A stretch of 34,664 nt of DNA, from positions 1 to 34,664 of the forward strand of contig JBGPOP010000044.1 of assembly GCA_041488095.1 (NCBI GenBank), written 5' to 3'. The DNA is from DASYPQ01 sp041488095 (GTDB taxonomy: Bacteria; Planctomycetota; UBA1135; GCA-002686595). Shown one piece after another: positions 7,211 through 15,515 of this stretch. Under the pieces are notes generated by a model. It was not told the origin of the DNA and did no database searches. It worked only from the letters and a program-made list of their open reading frames with translations. Positions within the stretch are counted from its first letter, which is position 1, and each line of letters starts with the position of its first letter. The position numbers and the translations under genes were made by a program.

Positions 7211-9838
7211 ATGCGCTCGTTGAGACGGTCCGCACGGATCCTCCTCGTCGCGGGGATCGTCAGCGTCCTGGTATTCCTCGCGACTCGCACGAACGAGTCC
7301 CGGGTGCGCGCGCCCGCCCCGGAGCCGAACGCCGGCCTCGTGGAGACGCGCCGTGAGTTGGACGCGGCTGCGGAAGAAGCACCCTCGCCGTCGAGGGATC
7401 GATCCGTAGTCTCGCCCCTCGACGGCGAAGCGCCTTCCGAGTTCGATGAAAGCGTCGGCTGGCGCGTGTGCGTCGTCGATGCACGCACGAACGCAGCCGT
7501 GGCCGGCGCGACGGTTTCGGTGCTCGACTCCTACGCGATTGCGCGCGAGATCTCCGACCGCGGCATCGGCTACGACACCATCGATGGCCTGCGCCTCCGC
7601 CGCGAGCGGGCAGTCGAAGCGAAGACGGGCACGGATGGTTGCACACGCTTCTCCGCTCCCCCCGAGCACGCGACGGTCGAGGCGCGCTTGGGCGCGAACT
7701 GGGCCTTCACGGTCGTCAACCAGGTTCCCGACGATCGCTGCGTTACGCTGAGGCTCGCGCCGGACCGGGAGTTCCTGGTGCGCGTCGTCGACGCCGCCGG
7801 AACCCCCGTCGGCGGGGTGCCGGTCGCCTTGCGTCGCCGGGTCAATGCGAAGCCTTCGTTCACCTGGAAGTGCACGGACACGCAACCGGGAACCGGCCTC
7901 GCGATGTTCCTGCACTTTCAGCGCCGCCTCGAGCAGGGCGCTGGCTGGCACGCGCTGTTCGCCTTTCCCGTGCGCGACCAGACACTGATCCCCGTCGACG
8001 AGGGCACGACGATCGAACCGCCGATCACGTTGGTGTTGCCTGACACAGGCCGTGTGCGAGTCCGCGTCCGCACGCCAGAGGGAAACGCCCCCGATCTCGA
8101 AGGCGTCGACTTGCAACTCGACGCGTTCGAGCGCGAAGCGGGCGGCGCACGGCTGTGGCCCGACGGACCGTGGGCGCGGCCGCGCATCGATGCGAGGGGC
8201 GAGGCCCTCGCGCCCTGGATCGGCCTCGGCCTGCAGATCAAGGCCGCGCTCATCCTCGACGACGATGAGGTCGTCGCTCGCTCGATCGTCGGACCCGCTC
8301 GCCCCGGCGAGGAGGTCACGTGCGAGCTGGTATTGTCACGGCCGTCGCCACACGTCGTGACCGGCCGCTTCGTACTTCGCGACGGCCGAGCCTGGCCCGC
8401 CGCGACGGTGAACGCCAACGCCACGATCTTCCCTGTGCCTTCACGGTGGCCGCGCACGCGCGCAATCGAGGTGCAGAGTGACGGCCGCTTCCGCATGCCG
8501 GTTCACGAGGCACGCCCCGCGAACGGCACGCGCTCGTTCCGCTTCTCTGCGCCGCATCCCGGCGGCCTCGGTGAAGTGATCGCCATCGTCCCCCTCGACC
8601 AGGCCGTACCGCCCGAGGGGCTCGACCTCGGCGACGTCTTGCTCGACCACGGAGACTTGCTCGTGTCCGGCCGCGTCGCCGATGCGGCGCGCCAACCGAT
8701 CACCGGCGCGAGCTTCTCGGTGGGCGCGCGGGCGGTGGCGTCGGGCAAGGCGCTCTGGCCCGGAATCCAGTTCGCTGGCATCGTTCGCAGCACCCAGGAC
8801 GGCGAGTTCGCGCTCTACCTTCCGTCGGGAGAAACGCAGCCGAGCGAGGAGCTGCGCTTGACGACCAGGGCCAAGGGCTTCGCCGCCGAATGCGATCGCG
8901 ACGTGCGGCGCGGCGATCGTAACGTCGAGGTCGTCCTGACGCAGGCCGGTGCACTCGCGGGATCTCTCGAGCTCGATCACGGCCTCGCGCACGACGACGT
9001 CACGCTGTTCCTCACGAGCGAAACGCGGCAATTCGTCCCGTTGCGTCCCGACGCGACGTTCGAAGTGCTCGAGCTATTGCCGGGCATGTACTCGCTCGAG
9101 GTGCGTCGCCGGGGCGCGAACGGCCGGCCCGAGCGCGAGCCTGCTGCGCTCGTCGGCGGCCTGCTCGTTCGAGCGGGCGAGACCTGCCGCGATCCGCGCA
9201 TCCAGAAACTGCGGATCGGAAGCGTGTTGACCACCTTGAGGATCCGCGTCGTCGATCGCGCCTCGACGCCGCTGAACGGCGCAGCGATTTCGGTCGTCGG
9301 CCTCGCGGATGCGCGCCCGGCGATGTCCAAGGACGACGGCCTGTGCCTGGTGCGCTGCGAGGCCTTGCCCGTCGACCTCGAAGTGTCGGCGTTCGGCTAC
9401 CTGCGGCAGCGTCTCGTTGGCGTGAGTGCGGATCGAGAGGCCGTGCTGGACGCGGGTTTCCCGATCCGCTTGCGCACCAGCACGCAGCCGAGCGGGAGCG
9501 AGCCGAAGTACATGCTCGGAGCGTTGTTGTTCTCCGTCGATGCGAACGGCGTCAGGCGCGGCCTGGCCTGGGGCCCGGAGTACACGACCGACTACACGAC
9601 CGAAAGGGGCCACTTCGACGAGCACGGCGAGCTCGCGCTGCGCATGCCGGCGGCCGGCGTCTACGAGTGCGACATATCCGTCACCGTGCTCGGCGACGAC
9701 CACGTGGGCCGCGGCGCACCCGTGGAGCTCTCGCCGAAGCCCCGCATCACGGTGCTCGCGAGCACCACAGAGCAGCTCTTCGAGCTCGCGATCCCCCAGC
9801 GCGCGGTCCAAGAGGCGCTCGAAGTCGCGTTGCGGTAG
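7211..9838 (+). CDS. Membrane-anchored or secreted protein with carboxypeptidase-regulatory-like repeats
   Basis: An 875-residue protein. A hydrophobic segment at residues 9-24 (RILLVAGIVSVLVFLA) follows a basic start, so it is exported or anchored with the bulk outside. Several CarboxypepD_reg-like (Ig-like/prealbumin-like) beta units can be seen: WRVCVVDARTNAAVAGATV, FLVRVVDAAGTPVGGVPV, LVSGRVADAARQPITGASF and TLRIRVVDRASTPLNGAAI. No peptidase or other catalytic domain is visible; such proteins are usually adhesive or structural. The ATG at 7211 is chosen because the hydrophobic segment follows it; GGGAGG lies 11 nt upstream, a loose spacing. An earlier in-frame start at 7073 would lie within the gdhA fragment and is rejected. 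The gene is bracketed by the two gdhA 3' ends and stops 6 bp from the gdhA stop, so it is probably the cargo of the rearrangement. Confidence 0.85.
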   Translation: MRSLRRSARILLVAGIVSVLVFLATRTNESRVRAPAPEPNAGLVETRRELDAAAEEAPSPSRDRSVVSPLDGEAPSEFDESVGWRVCVVDARTNAAVAGATVSVLDSYAIAREISDRGIGYDTIDGLRLRRERAVEAKTGTDGCTRFSAPPEHATVEARLGANWAFTVVNQVPDDRCVTLRLAPDREFLVRVVDAAGTPVGGVPVALRRRVNAKPSFTWKCTDTQPGTGLAMFLHFQRRLEQGAGWHALFAFPVRDQTLIPVDEGTTIEPPITLVLPDTGRVRVRVRTPEGNAPDLEGVDLQLDAFEREAGGARLWPDGPWARPRIDARGEALAPWIGLGLQIKAALILDDDEVVARSIVGPARPGEEVTCELVLSRPSPHVVTGRFVLRDGRAWPAATVNANATIFPVPSRWPRTRAIEVQSDGRFRMPVHEARPANGTRSFRFSAPHPGGLGEVIAIVPLDQAVPPEGLDLGDVLLDHGDLLVSGRVADAARQPITGASFSVGARAVASGKALWPGIQFAGIVRSTQDGEFALYLPSGETQPSEELRLTTRAKGFAAECDRDVRRGDRNVEVVLTQAGALAGSLELDHGLAHDDVTLFLTSETRQFVPLRPDATFEVLELLPGMYSLEVRRRGANGRPEREPAALVGGLLVRAGETCRDPRIQKLRIGSVLTTLRIRVVDRASTPLNGAAISVVGLADARPAMSKDDGLCLVRCEALPVDLEVSAFGYLRQRLVGVSADREAVLDAGFPIRLRTSTQPSGSEPKYMLGALLFSVDANGVRRGLAWGPEYTTDYTTERGHFDEHGELALRMPAAGVYECDISVTVLGDDHVGRGAPVELSPKPRITVLASTTEQLFELAIPQRAVQEALEVALR

Positions 9839-9844
9839 TGCGCG

Positions 9845-9998
9845 CTAGACGAGTCCCTGATCCATCATCGCGTCCGCGACCTTCAGGAAGCCCGCGATGT
9901 TCGCGCCGTTCACGTAGTTGCCCGGCACGCCGAAGCGCTCGGCGGCATCGAGCGAGCTCTTGTGGATGTTCTTCATGATCTCCCGCAGACGGGCATCC
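9845..9998 (-). repeat. Direct-repeat partner of the displaced gdhA 3' end
   Basis: The last 154 bp of intact gdhA repeat the segment 7000-7153 in the same orientation, with 144 of 154 positions identical. The two copies flank a 2.69-kb interval that holds one complete gene on the opposite strand. Confidence 0.93.
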
Positions 9999-11206
9999 AC
10001 CTCGTCGCGGCTCCACTGGTAGCGCATGCTGTTCTGCGTCATCTCCAGCCCCGAGACGGCCACGCCGCCGGCGTTGGCCGCCTTGGCCGGGCCGTACAGG
10101 ATGCGCTTCTCGAGGAACACCTTCACGCCGGGGAGCGTGGTAGGCATGTTCGCGCCCTCGGCCACGACGTAGACGCCGCCCTTGATCAGGTTCCGGGCGT
10201 CGATCTCGTTGATCTCGTTCTGGGTCGCCGAGGGGAACGCGCACTGGGCCTCGTACGACCACAGCGGGTTCGACTTCGCTCCGGACTGGACCGGCGTGTA
10301 GGTGACGCCCTTGAAGCGGTCGGCGTACTCCTTGATGCGACCGCGCCGGGCGTTCTTCAGATCCATCACGAAGGCGAGCTTCTGCGGGTTGATGCCCTCC
10401 GGATCGTAGATGTGGCCGGTCGAGTCGGAGAGCGTGACCGCCTTGCCGCCCAGCTGGTGGATCTTCTCGATCGTGTACTGCGCGACGTTGCCGCTCCCGG
10501 AGACGAGGCAGCGCTTGCCTTCGAGCGTCTCCTTCCGCGTGGCGAGCATCTCGCAGGCGAAGTACACCGCTCCGTAGCCGGTCGCCTCGGGGCGGATGAG
10601 CGAGCCGCCCCAGCTCAGGCCCTTGCCGGTCAGCACGCCGGTGAACTCGTTCCGCAAGCGCTTGTACTGCCCGAAGAGGAAGCCGATCTCGCGCCCGCCG
10701 ACGCCGATGTCGCCCGCGGGCACGTCGGTGTTCGGTCCGATGTGGCGGCACAGCTCGGTCATGAAGGACTGGCAGAACCGCATCGTCTCGGCGTCGCTCT
10801 TGCCCTTCGGGTCGAAGTCGGATCCACCCTTGCCTCCGCCCATGGGAAGGGTCGTGAGGCTGTTCTTGAACACCTGCTCGAAGGCCAGGAACTTGAGGAT
10901 GCCGAGGTTCACCGAGGGGTGGAAGCGCAGCCCGCCCTTGTAGGGACCGATGGCGCTGTTCATCTCGATCCGGTAGCCGCGGTTGACCTGCACCTCGCTC
11001 TGGTCGTCCGTCCAGGGGACCCGGAACGTGATCACCCGCTCCGGCTCGATCATGCGAGTGAGGATCTTCGCCTTGCGGTATTCGGGGTGGCGATCCAGGA
11101 CCGGCGCGAGGGATTCCAGGACCTCCTCGACGGCCTGGTGGAACTCGGGCTCGTTCGCGTTCTTGGCCTTCGTCTCGGCCAGGATGGAAGCGATGTACTC
11201 GGACAC
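9845..11206 (-). CDS. gdhA: Glutamate dehydrogenase, hexameric, probably NADP-dependent
   Basis: A 453-residue enzyme, the normal length for the small hexameric class. It makes glutamate from 2-oxoglutarate and ammonium with NAD(P)H, linking nitrogen assimilation to the TCA cycle in the cytoplasm. The N-terminal catalytic domain has GLRFHPSVNLGILKFLAFEQ and the substrate lysine motif PMGGGKGGSDFDPKGKS; PAGDIGVGGREIG and TGYGAVYF follow. The Rossmann domain has LVSGSGNVAQYTIEK, and GANMPTT lies near the C-terminus. The start is GTG at 11206 with AAGGAG about 8 nt upstream. NADP preference is inferred from overall resemblance to GdhA of enteric type. A small gene ends 51 bp upstream on the same strand and may be co-transcribed. 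A second copy of its last 154 bp lies at 7000-7153. Confidence 0.97.
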   Translation of the reverse strand: MSEYIASILAETKAKNANEPEFHQAVEEVLESLAPVLDRHPEYRKAKILTRMIEPERVITFRVPWTDDQSEVQVNRGYRIEMNSAIGPYKGGLRFHPSVNLGILKFLAFEQVFKNSLTTLPMGGGKGGSDFDPKGKSDAETMRFCQSFMTELCRHIGPNTDVPAGDIGVGGREIGFLFGQYKRLRNEFTGVLTGKGLSWGGSLIRPEATGYGAVYFACEMLATRKETLEGKRCLVSGSGNVAQYTIEKIHQLGGKAVTLSDSTGHIYDPEGINPQKLAFVMDLKNARRGRIKEYADRFKGVTYTPVQSGAKSNPLWSYEAQCAFPSATQNEINEIDARNLIKGGVYVVAEGANMPTTLPGVKVFLEKRILYGPAKAANAGGVAVSGLEMTQNSMRYQWSRDEVDARLREIMKNIHKSSLDAAERFGVPGNYVNGANIAGFLKVADAMMDQGLV

Positions 11207-11257
11207 GGTGGGGTCTCCTTGCAGGGTAGGTGGTCCCGTCAGACCACGGGATCGAGG

Positions 11258-11464
11258 TCACTCGTAGCCGAGGCCCGGAGCGTGGCGCACGTCCTGGTAC
11301 TGGAGGACGTGCTCGTGCCCGCAGTCCGGGCAGCACTCGACGGTCACCGGCCACTCGAGGGAGGCCAACGGAAGGGAGAGCTCGAGGGTCACCGGCGACT
11401 TCGTGCGCGGACAGTCGTACGTGCCGATCTCGAAGCGGGTCTGCGCGCTGGGATGCTCCACCAC
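11258..11464 (-). CDS. Small hypothetical protein with a CxxCGH zinc-knuckle-like motif
   Basis: A 68-residue protein ending 51 bp before gdhA on the same strand. It contains YDCPRTK in the first third and VECCPDCGHEHVLQYQ in the second half; CPDCGHEH resembles one knuckle of a zinc ribbon, although a clear second CxxC pair is missing. The start is GTG at 11464 or the next GTG at 11461; GGAGG sits only a few bases upstream, slightly favouring the second. Its size and coherent spacing to gdhA support a real gene in a small operon. I do not recognise a named family. Confidence 0.6.
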   Translation of the reverse strand: MVEHPSAQTRFEIGTYDCPRTKSPVTLELSLPLASLEWPVTVECCPDCGHEHVLQYQDVRHAPGLGYE

Positions 11465-11635
11465 GACCTCCGGGGATCATGGTACGGACCCGGATCCTCG
11501 GCGGCTACGGAGAACCGTCTTCGCTCAACTGCGTACTTTGGCCCTGAGCGCCCATCCGGATGGACCCGCCTGCATCGCCGGCTTTCCCGTCATGGGCTGG
11601 ATTCCATCCGGCCGATTTGTACTAATGGACCCACC

Positions 11636-12055
11636 ATGACCCACAAGAACACCGACCAAGAGATCCGCTCCCGCATCGACATTTTCCTCACCGAGCTGTC
11701 CGCGCTCGTGAAGCAGACCGCTCTCGAATCCGTGCACACCGCCCTGGGCGACAGCACGACAATTCGCCGCCGAGGCCCCGGCCGACCGCGCAAGATCGCG
11801 ATGCGCGTGAAACGCCGTCATGGAAGGATCGCGACCCGCGGTCTCCGCGGGAAGCGCACCAGCGCGCAGGTCGATGCGGTCGCCTCCCGCGTCCTCACCC
11901 AGGTCAGGGCGAAGCAAGGCTTGCGCCTCGAAGAGATCGGCAGGGCGCTGAAGACGCCCACCAAGATCCTCAAGCTCCCCGTCGCCAAGCTGATGGCCGC
12001 GAAGAAGCTCAAGAAGAAGGGTCAGAAGCGCGGAACGAAGTACTTCGTGAGGTGA
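11636..12055 (+). CDS. Basic DNA-binding protein with AT-hook and winged-helix-like C-terminus
   Basis: A 139-residue protein very rich in Lys and Arg. Residues 1-40 are a mildly acidic helical part (DQEIRSRIDIFLTELSALV). Residues about 43-52 hold an AT-hook core, RRRGPGRPRK. The last 60 residues read VLTQVRAKQGLRLEEIGRAL, then TPTKILKLPVAKLMAAKKL and GQKRGTKYF, a layout like a small winged helix where the EEIG..L helix would be the recognition unit. I recall similar AT-hook plus C-terminal helix proteins in Myxococcota and Planctomycetota, where their role is nucleoid or transcription related; that is memory, not shown here. The ATG at 11636 is the first plausible start; Shine-Dalgarno is weak. 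Confidence 0.78.
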   Translation: MTHKNTDQEIRSRIDIFLTELSALVKQTALESVHTALGDSTTIRRRGPGRPRKIAMRVKRRHGRIATRGLRGKRTSAQVDAVASRVLTQVRAKQGLRLEEIGRALKTPTKILKLPVAKLMAAKKLKKKGQKRGTKYFVR

Positions 12056-12245
12056 GGCGCAAGGCGGTCACCCGCCGCACGGCCTGCCTTACCCTGGATT
12101 CCCGCTGGTGGGATCCGGCTCTCCTGGTTCACCTCCGCAAATGTGGATTGAACCCGTCGAATCGCGTCCGTAGGCTCCTGCCGCTTCGGATGAACGTCCG
12201 ATCTCGATCCTTCAGATTCCCAGAGGATAGGAGAATTCGACTTTG

Positions 12246-12785
12246 ATGAAACGCCTCGCTTCGCCGGGGGTGCTGTGTGCCCTCGCGATCACATCGTTTG
12301 CGACCGTCCATTCGCAAACCGCTGCCCAGAAGGTGTCGGACCCTTCCCCGCTCCCTCCGAACCAGGAAACTTCGGGGTCCGCCTACACCTATTGTCAGGC
12401 GACGGCCAACTCCTTCGGCACGCTCGCGTCGATCGGTTACGGCGGATCGCTCGATCTCACCCAGGCCACGTTCGCCCTGACCGTCACCGGCGCCGCCGCC
12501 ATACCGAACAGCTGGGGCTTGTTCACGTACGGCACCGTCCAGACCAATACACCCTTCGCCAATGGCTATCTGTGCATCAGTCCGTTCGCACCCGGTATCT
12601 TCAAGATGCCGACTCAGCATCTCGGGGATGGAACGGTGATTCTCAGGATGAGCGAGCACCCGGCTGACTTCGGGGCTTTCACGCCCGGGTCGTCGTGGAA
12701 TTTCCAGTTCTGGTATCGCGATCCTCCTGCGGGAGGGGCCTTCTTCAACCTGAGCAACGGCTTGCACGTCGACTTCGCCTACTGA
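12246..12785 (+). CDS. Short secreted protein made of a planctomycete-type C-terminal module
   Basis: A 179-residue protein. Residues 1-23 form a signal peptide (RLASPGVLCALAITSFATVHS). The remainder is one beta-rich domain beginning YCQATANSFGTLASIGYGG and ending WNFQFWYRDPPAGGAFFNLS with a final HVDFAY. The WYRDP...N.SN tail matches the end of the larger secreted proteins in this window (YYRDPNPSFCP...NVSNGL), so it appears to be that C-terminal module on its own behind a signal peptide. An AGGAGA lies 11-12 nt before the ATG at 12246; an in-frame TTG at 12243 is the alternative start. The function is unknown; it should sit outside the inner membrane. Confidence 0.82.
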   Translation: MKRLASPGVLCALAITSFATVHSQTAAQKVSDPSPLPPNQETSGSAYTYCQATANSFGTLASIGYGGSLDLTQATFALTVTGAAAIPNSWGLFTYGTVQTNTPFANGYLCISPFAPGIFKMPTQHLGDGTVILRMSEHPADFGAFTPGSSWNFQFWYRDPPAGGAFFNLSNGLHVDFAY

Positions 12786-12799
12786 CCGAGGACGAAGAA

Positions 12800-14068
12800 T
12801 CAGGTCGAGACGAGATCCAGGCGCGGATACTCGCCCTCGATCACGGACGCGACCGGCGCCCCGAGCCAGTCGCCCGCCAGCGCCGTGTACACGGCCCGGA
12901 AGTCGATCCCGAAGACCAGATCGCCGTCGGCCAGGTGCTCGAGATCCGGCGGACTGCCCTGGAGCCCGCCCTTCACCGCCGGACCGACCGCGAACATCGG
13001 CCCCGCGGTGCCGTGGTCCGTGCCGGCGCTCGCGTTCTCCTGCACGCGCCGGCCGAACTCGGAGAACGAGACCAGCAGAACTCTTCGGGCGCAACCGAGC
13101 CGCTCGAGGTCGTCGAAGAACGCGTCCACCGACTCCGAGAAGTTCCCGAGAAGATTGGCGTGGCCGTCGCGCTGCTTGGCGTGCGTGTCGAACCCGTTCA
13201 TGGAAGTGTGGTACACGCGCGTCTTCATCCCTCCCGCGATCATGCGCGCGACCAGCGACAGGCGTCCCCCCAGCCCTTTCGGATAAGTGGCTTCGTTCTT
13301 GCCCTTGGCGAGGCAGGCGAGCACCTCGTCCGCGCAGACGAGACCCGAGGCTGCCGTCTCGCGCACCAGGTCGGTGTACGAAGCGCCGGCCGCCGCCGAT
13401 TCCTCGCCGTGCGCGCTGCACCCGCACAGGGCGCGGAACGCCTTGGCCTGCGCCTCGCGATCCCCGGGATAGCGCTTGTCCGGAGCGAGCGCGAACGCCT
13501 CCTCGCTCTCGAACGCCAGGATCGCCGCACGCCGGCGTCGCAGCTCGAGCGGCACCGACGATCCCATGTTCACGAGCAGCTGCGGCAATCCGCCCGAAGG
13601 ATCGCTCGCGTCCGCGCAGCGCCCGAGCCATCCTCCGCGCGGCGGGCCCTCGGGGTCGGCGCTGTGCCAGATGTCCATCGAGCGGAAGTGCGAGCGGTTG
13701 GGATGCGGGTATCCGACGCCCTGGAGGACGGCCACCTCGCCCTTTCCGTAGCGCGCGTGGAGCTGCTTCATCGAGGGATGCAGCCCGACGCGGTCGTCGA
13801 GCTTCAGGATCTTGTCCTCCGCGATGCGCAGCGCGGGTCGCGCCTCGTGATACCGGTCGTCCGCGTACGGCACGACCGTGTTCAGGCCGTCGTTGCCGCC
13901 CGACATCTGGACTACCACCAGGATCCTCCCGTCCGGATGGGTCGCCGCGGCCGGATCAGGACCGGCCTGCTCCTGCGCGCGCGCCGCGCTCGCCAACCAG
14001 AGCGGCGCCTTCGCGCCGACGCCGACGGCAGCGATCGAGGAGGTGAGGAGGTCGCGTCGTGTGATCAG
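12800..14068 (-). CDS. DUF1501 family protein with Tat-type signal, CTG start
   Basis: A 422-residue protein. The core has ILVVVQMSGGNDGLNTVVPY, NRSHFRSMDIWHSADPEG, YHTSMNGFDTHAKQRDGHA, LLVSFSEFGRR and GTDHGTAGPMFAVG, all hallmarks of DUF1501, a sulfatase/alkaline-phosphatase-like family abundant in Planctomycetota. No ATG, GTG or TTG gives a proper N-terminus; the first TTG in frame (13996) cuts off the signal. Reading further upstream gives ITRRDLLTSSIAAVGVGAKA, a twin-arginine signal, led by CTG at 14066-14068, five bases after GAGGAGG. The upstream DUF1800 gene stops 10 bp before this start, so the two are co-translated. Export through Tat is inferred from the RR motif. The substrate is unknown. 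Confidence 0.9.
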   Translation of the reverse strand: MITRRDLLTSSIAAVGVGAKAPLWLASAARAQEQAGPDPAAATHPDGRILVVVQMSGGNDGLNTVVPYADDRYHEARPALRIAEDKILKLDDRVGLHPSMKQLHARYGKGEVAVLQGVGYPHPNRSHFRSMDIWHSADPEGPPRGGWLGRCADASDPSGGLPQLLVNMGSSVPLELRRRRAAILAFESEEAFALAPDKRYPGDREAQAKAFRALCGCSAHGEESAAAGASYTDLVRETAASGLVCADEVLACLAKGKNEATYPKGLGGRLSLVARMIAGGMKTRVYHTSMNGFDTHAKQRDGHANLLGNFSESVDAFFDDLERLGCARRVLLVSFSEFGRRVQENASAGTDHGTAGPMFAVGPAVKGGLQGSPPDLEHLADGDLVFGIDFRAVYTALAGDWLGAPVASVIEGEYPRLDLVST

Positions 14069-14080
14069 GATGGCCTCCTC
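14066..14080 (-). promoter_or_regulatory. Ribosome binding site fixing the CTG start of the DUF1501 gene
   Basis: On the minus strand GAGGAGG (14080-14074) overlaps the stop codon of the DUF1800 gene and is followed after five bases by CTG. The codons after it give ITRRDLL, the usual N-terminus of DUF1501 proteins. No canonical start codon is available in the interval. Confidence 0.65.
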
Positions 14081-15413
14081 AGGCGAGCTGGTACTCGGGG
14101 CTGGAGACGATCAAACGCACGAGCCCGCGGACCTTCTGGTCGAGCTGCTGGGGGCCGGCCTTGAAGGGCACCGGCTTGCCGTCCTTGTCCTCCGCAGGGA
14201 GGTAATCCTCGAGCGCCGCGCGGGTGCAATCCGAGATGCGGCCGTCGAGCAGGGCGTCGACGAAGGTCGCGACGGCCGTCTTCGCGTCGGCGTCCTTGGC
14301 CACCCAAGCGCCCGGGTCGAACCAGTTGTCCCCCTTGGCGCCGCGCTCGGTGACGAGAAGGTTGGCGAAGCTCCCCCGTTCGAAGAGCGTCGCGGTGTTG
14401 ATCCAGGCCAGGCCGCCGTCCCAGCCCTTGACGACGGGCGGGTTGAAGAGCGCCTGCCCCATCCGCGTGATCGCGCCGGGCAGCGCGCGCACCGGGAGAG
14501 TGCTGTGCAGCTCGCGGATCGCGCCGACGGCGAGCTCCACCGGGCTCTTGACCCGCGCCCGGATCGCGCGTTCGTCCCGGAATCCCGGCGATCGCAGGAT
14601 CCAGCCCACGCACGCGCGCAAATCGCCGCCCGACTCGAGGTAGGTGCGAGCGACCTCCTTCTCCATGTCGGCGTCGCCCTCGTCGGACACGAAGAAGCGC
14701 ACCAGCGCGCCCGCGAGGTGCTCGGCTGTCGCGGGATGGCGCGCCAGCGCGTCGAGGACCTCCTCGCCGCTCCACGCCCAGGTCTGGCCGAGGAAGGTCT
14801 TGGGCCCGTCGTCGTGGTCCTTCTCGTCGTAGGAGAACTCGCCGTCGCGCTGCTTCCAGCCGGTGAAGGCGCGAGCGACCTCGCGCACTTCGGTCTCGGT
14901 GTAGTGGCCGATGCCGAGCGTGAACAGCTCCATGAGCTCGCGGCCGAAGTTCTCGTTGGGGTGCTTCTTCGACGAGAGCCCGTTGTCGAGCCAGAGGATC
15001 ATGGCCGGGTCGCGGGAGACTCCCAGGAGGAGCTCCTTGAACTTCCCCAGCGCGTGCTCGCGGAAGAGGCGGTTCTGCCGGACCATCAGGCGCGGGTTGT
15101 CGACCTTGGAGTTCGCGGTCGCGAAGTGCCCGTGCCAGAAGAGCGTCATCTTCTCCTCGAGCGGACGCCGCGTGTGGATCATGCGGTAGAGCCACCACGC
15201 CTGGGCGTCCTCGAGGCTCGAGAGGTCGAACAGCTCGCCCTGCATCTCGGTCAGGCGCTCCTCGAGAGGGTCCTTGATCTTCTCGGGGTGGAGCAGCTCC
15301 TCGACGCAAGCGTCGAATCCCTTGGCTGCGGCGGATTTCAGCTCCTCGGGTGAGAGCCCGAAGCCGGCGCGCCGGTGGAGGTGCGCGATGCAGAGTTCGT
15401 CGTCGGTCCGCAT
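14079..15413 (-). CDS. DUF1800 family protein
   Basis: A 444-residue protein starting MRTDDELCIAHLHRRAGFGL. The family signature is clear: HLHRRAGFGLSPEELKSA, WWLYRMIHTRRPLEEKMTLF, WHGHFATANSKV, NENFGRELMELFTLGIGHYT, EVARAFTGWKQ and a C-terminal LVRLIVSSPEYQLA. DUF1800 genes nearly always sit just upstream of DUF1501 genes in Planctomycetota and relatives, as here (10 bp gap). The pair is thought to work together in the periplasm or at the surface, but the reaction is not known. Start at 15413 is chosen because it lies just before the conserved HLHRRAGFG; an ATG at 15482 would add 23 basic residues. No strong Shine-Dalgarno precedes either. Confidence 0.92.
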   Translation of the reverse strand: MRTDDELCIAHLHRRAGFGLSPEELKSAAAKGFDACVEELLHPEKIKDPLEERLTEMQGELFDLSSLEDAQAWWLYRMIHTRRPLEEKMTLFWHGHFATANSKVDNPRLMVRQNRLFREHALGKFKELLLGVSRDPAMILWLDNGLSSKKHPNENFGRELMELFTLGIGHYTETEVREVARAFTGWKQRDGEFSYDEKDHDDGPKTFLGQTWAWSGEEVLDALARHPATAEHLAGALVRFFVSDEGDADMEKEVARTYLESGGDLRACVGWILRSPGFRDERAIRARVKSPVELAVGAIRELHSTLPVRALPGAITRMGQALFNPPVVKGWDGGLAWINTATLFERGSFANLLVTERGAKGDNWFDPGAWVAKDADAKTAVATFVDALLDGRISDCTRAALEDYLPAEDKDGKPVPFKAGPQQLDQKVRGLVRLIVSSPEYQLA

Positions 15414-15515
15414 GCGTGCCAGGGACGAGAGAAGTCGGGGTCCCTTATACCTCCGCGGGCGGGAGCGCACAACCTGGGACATGCCGAACAGGCTCGAGGA
15501 GCCTGCGGTGTCCGA

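Noticed and set aside
7000..9998. Classical mobile element with terminal repeats
   Set aside because: No transposase, integrase or inverted ends are present; the repeats are coding gdhA tails, so a recombination or displacement event is the better description.
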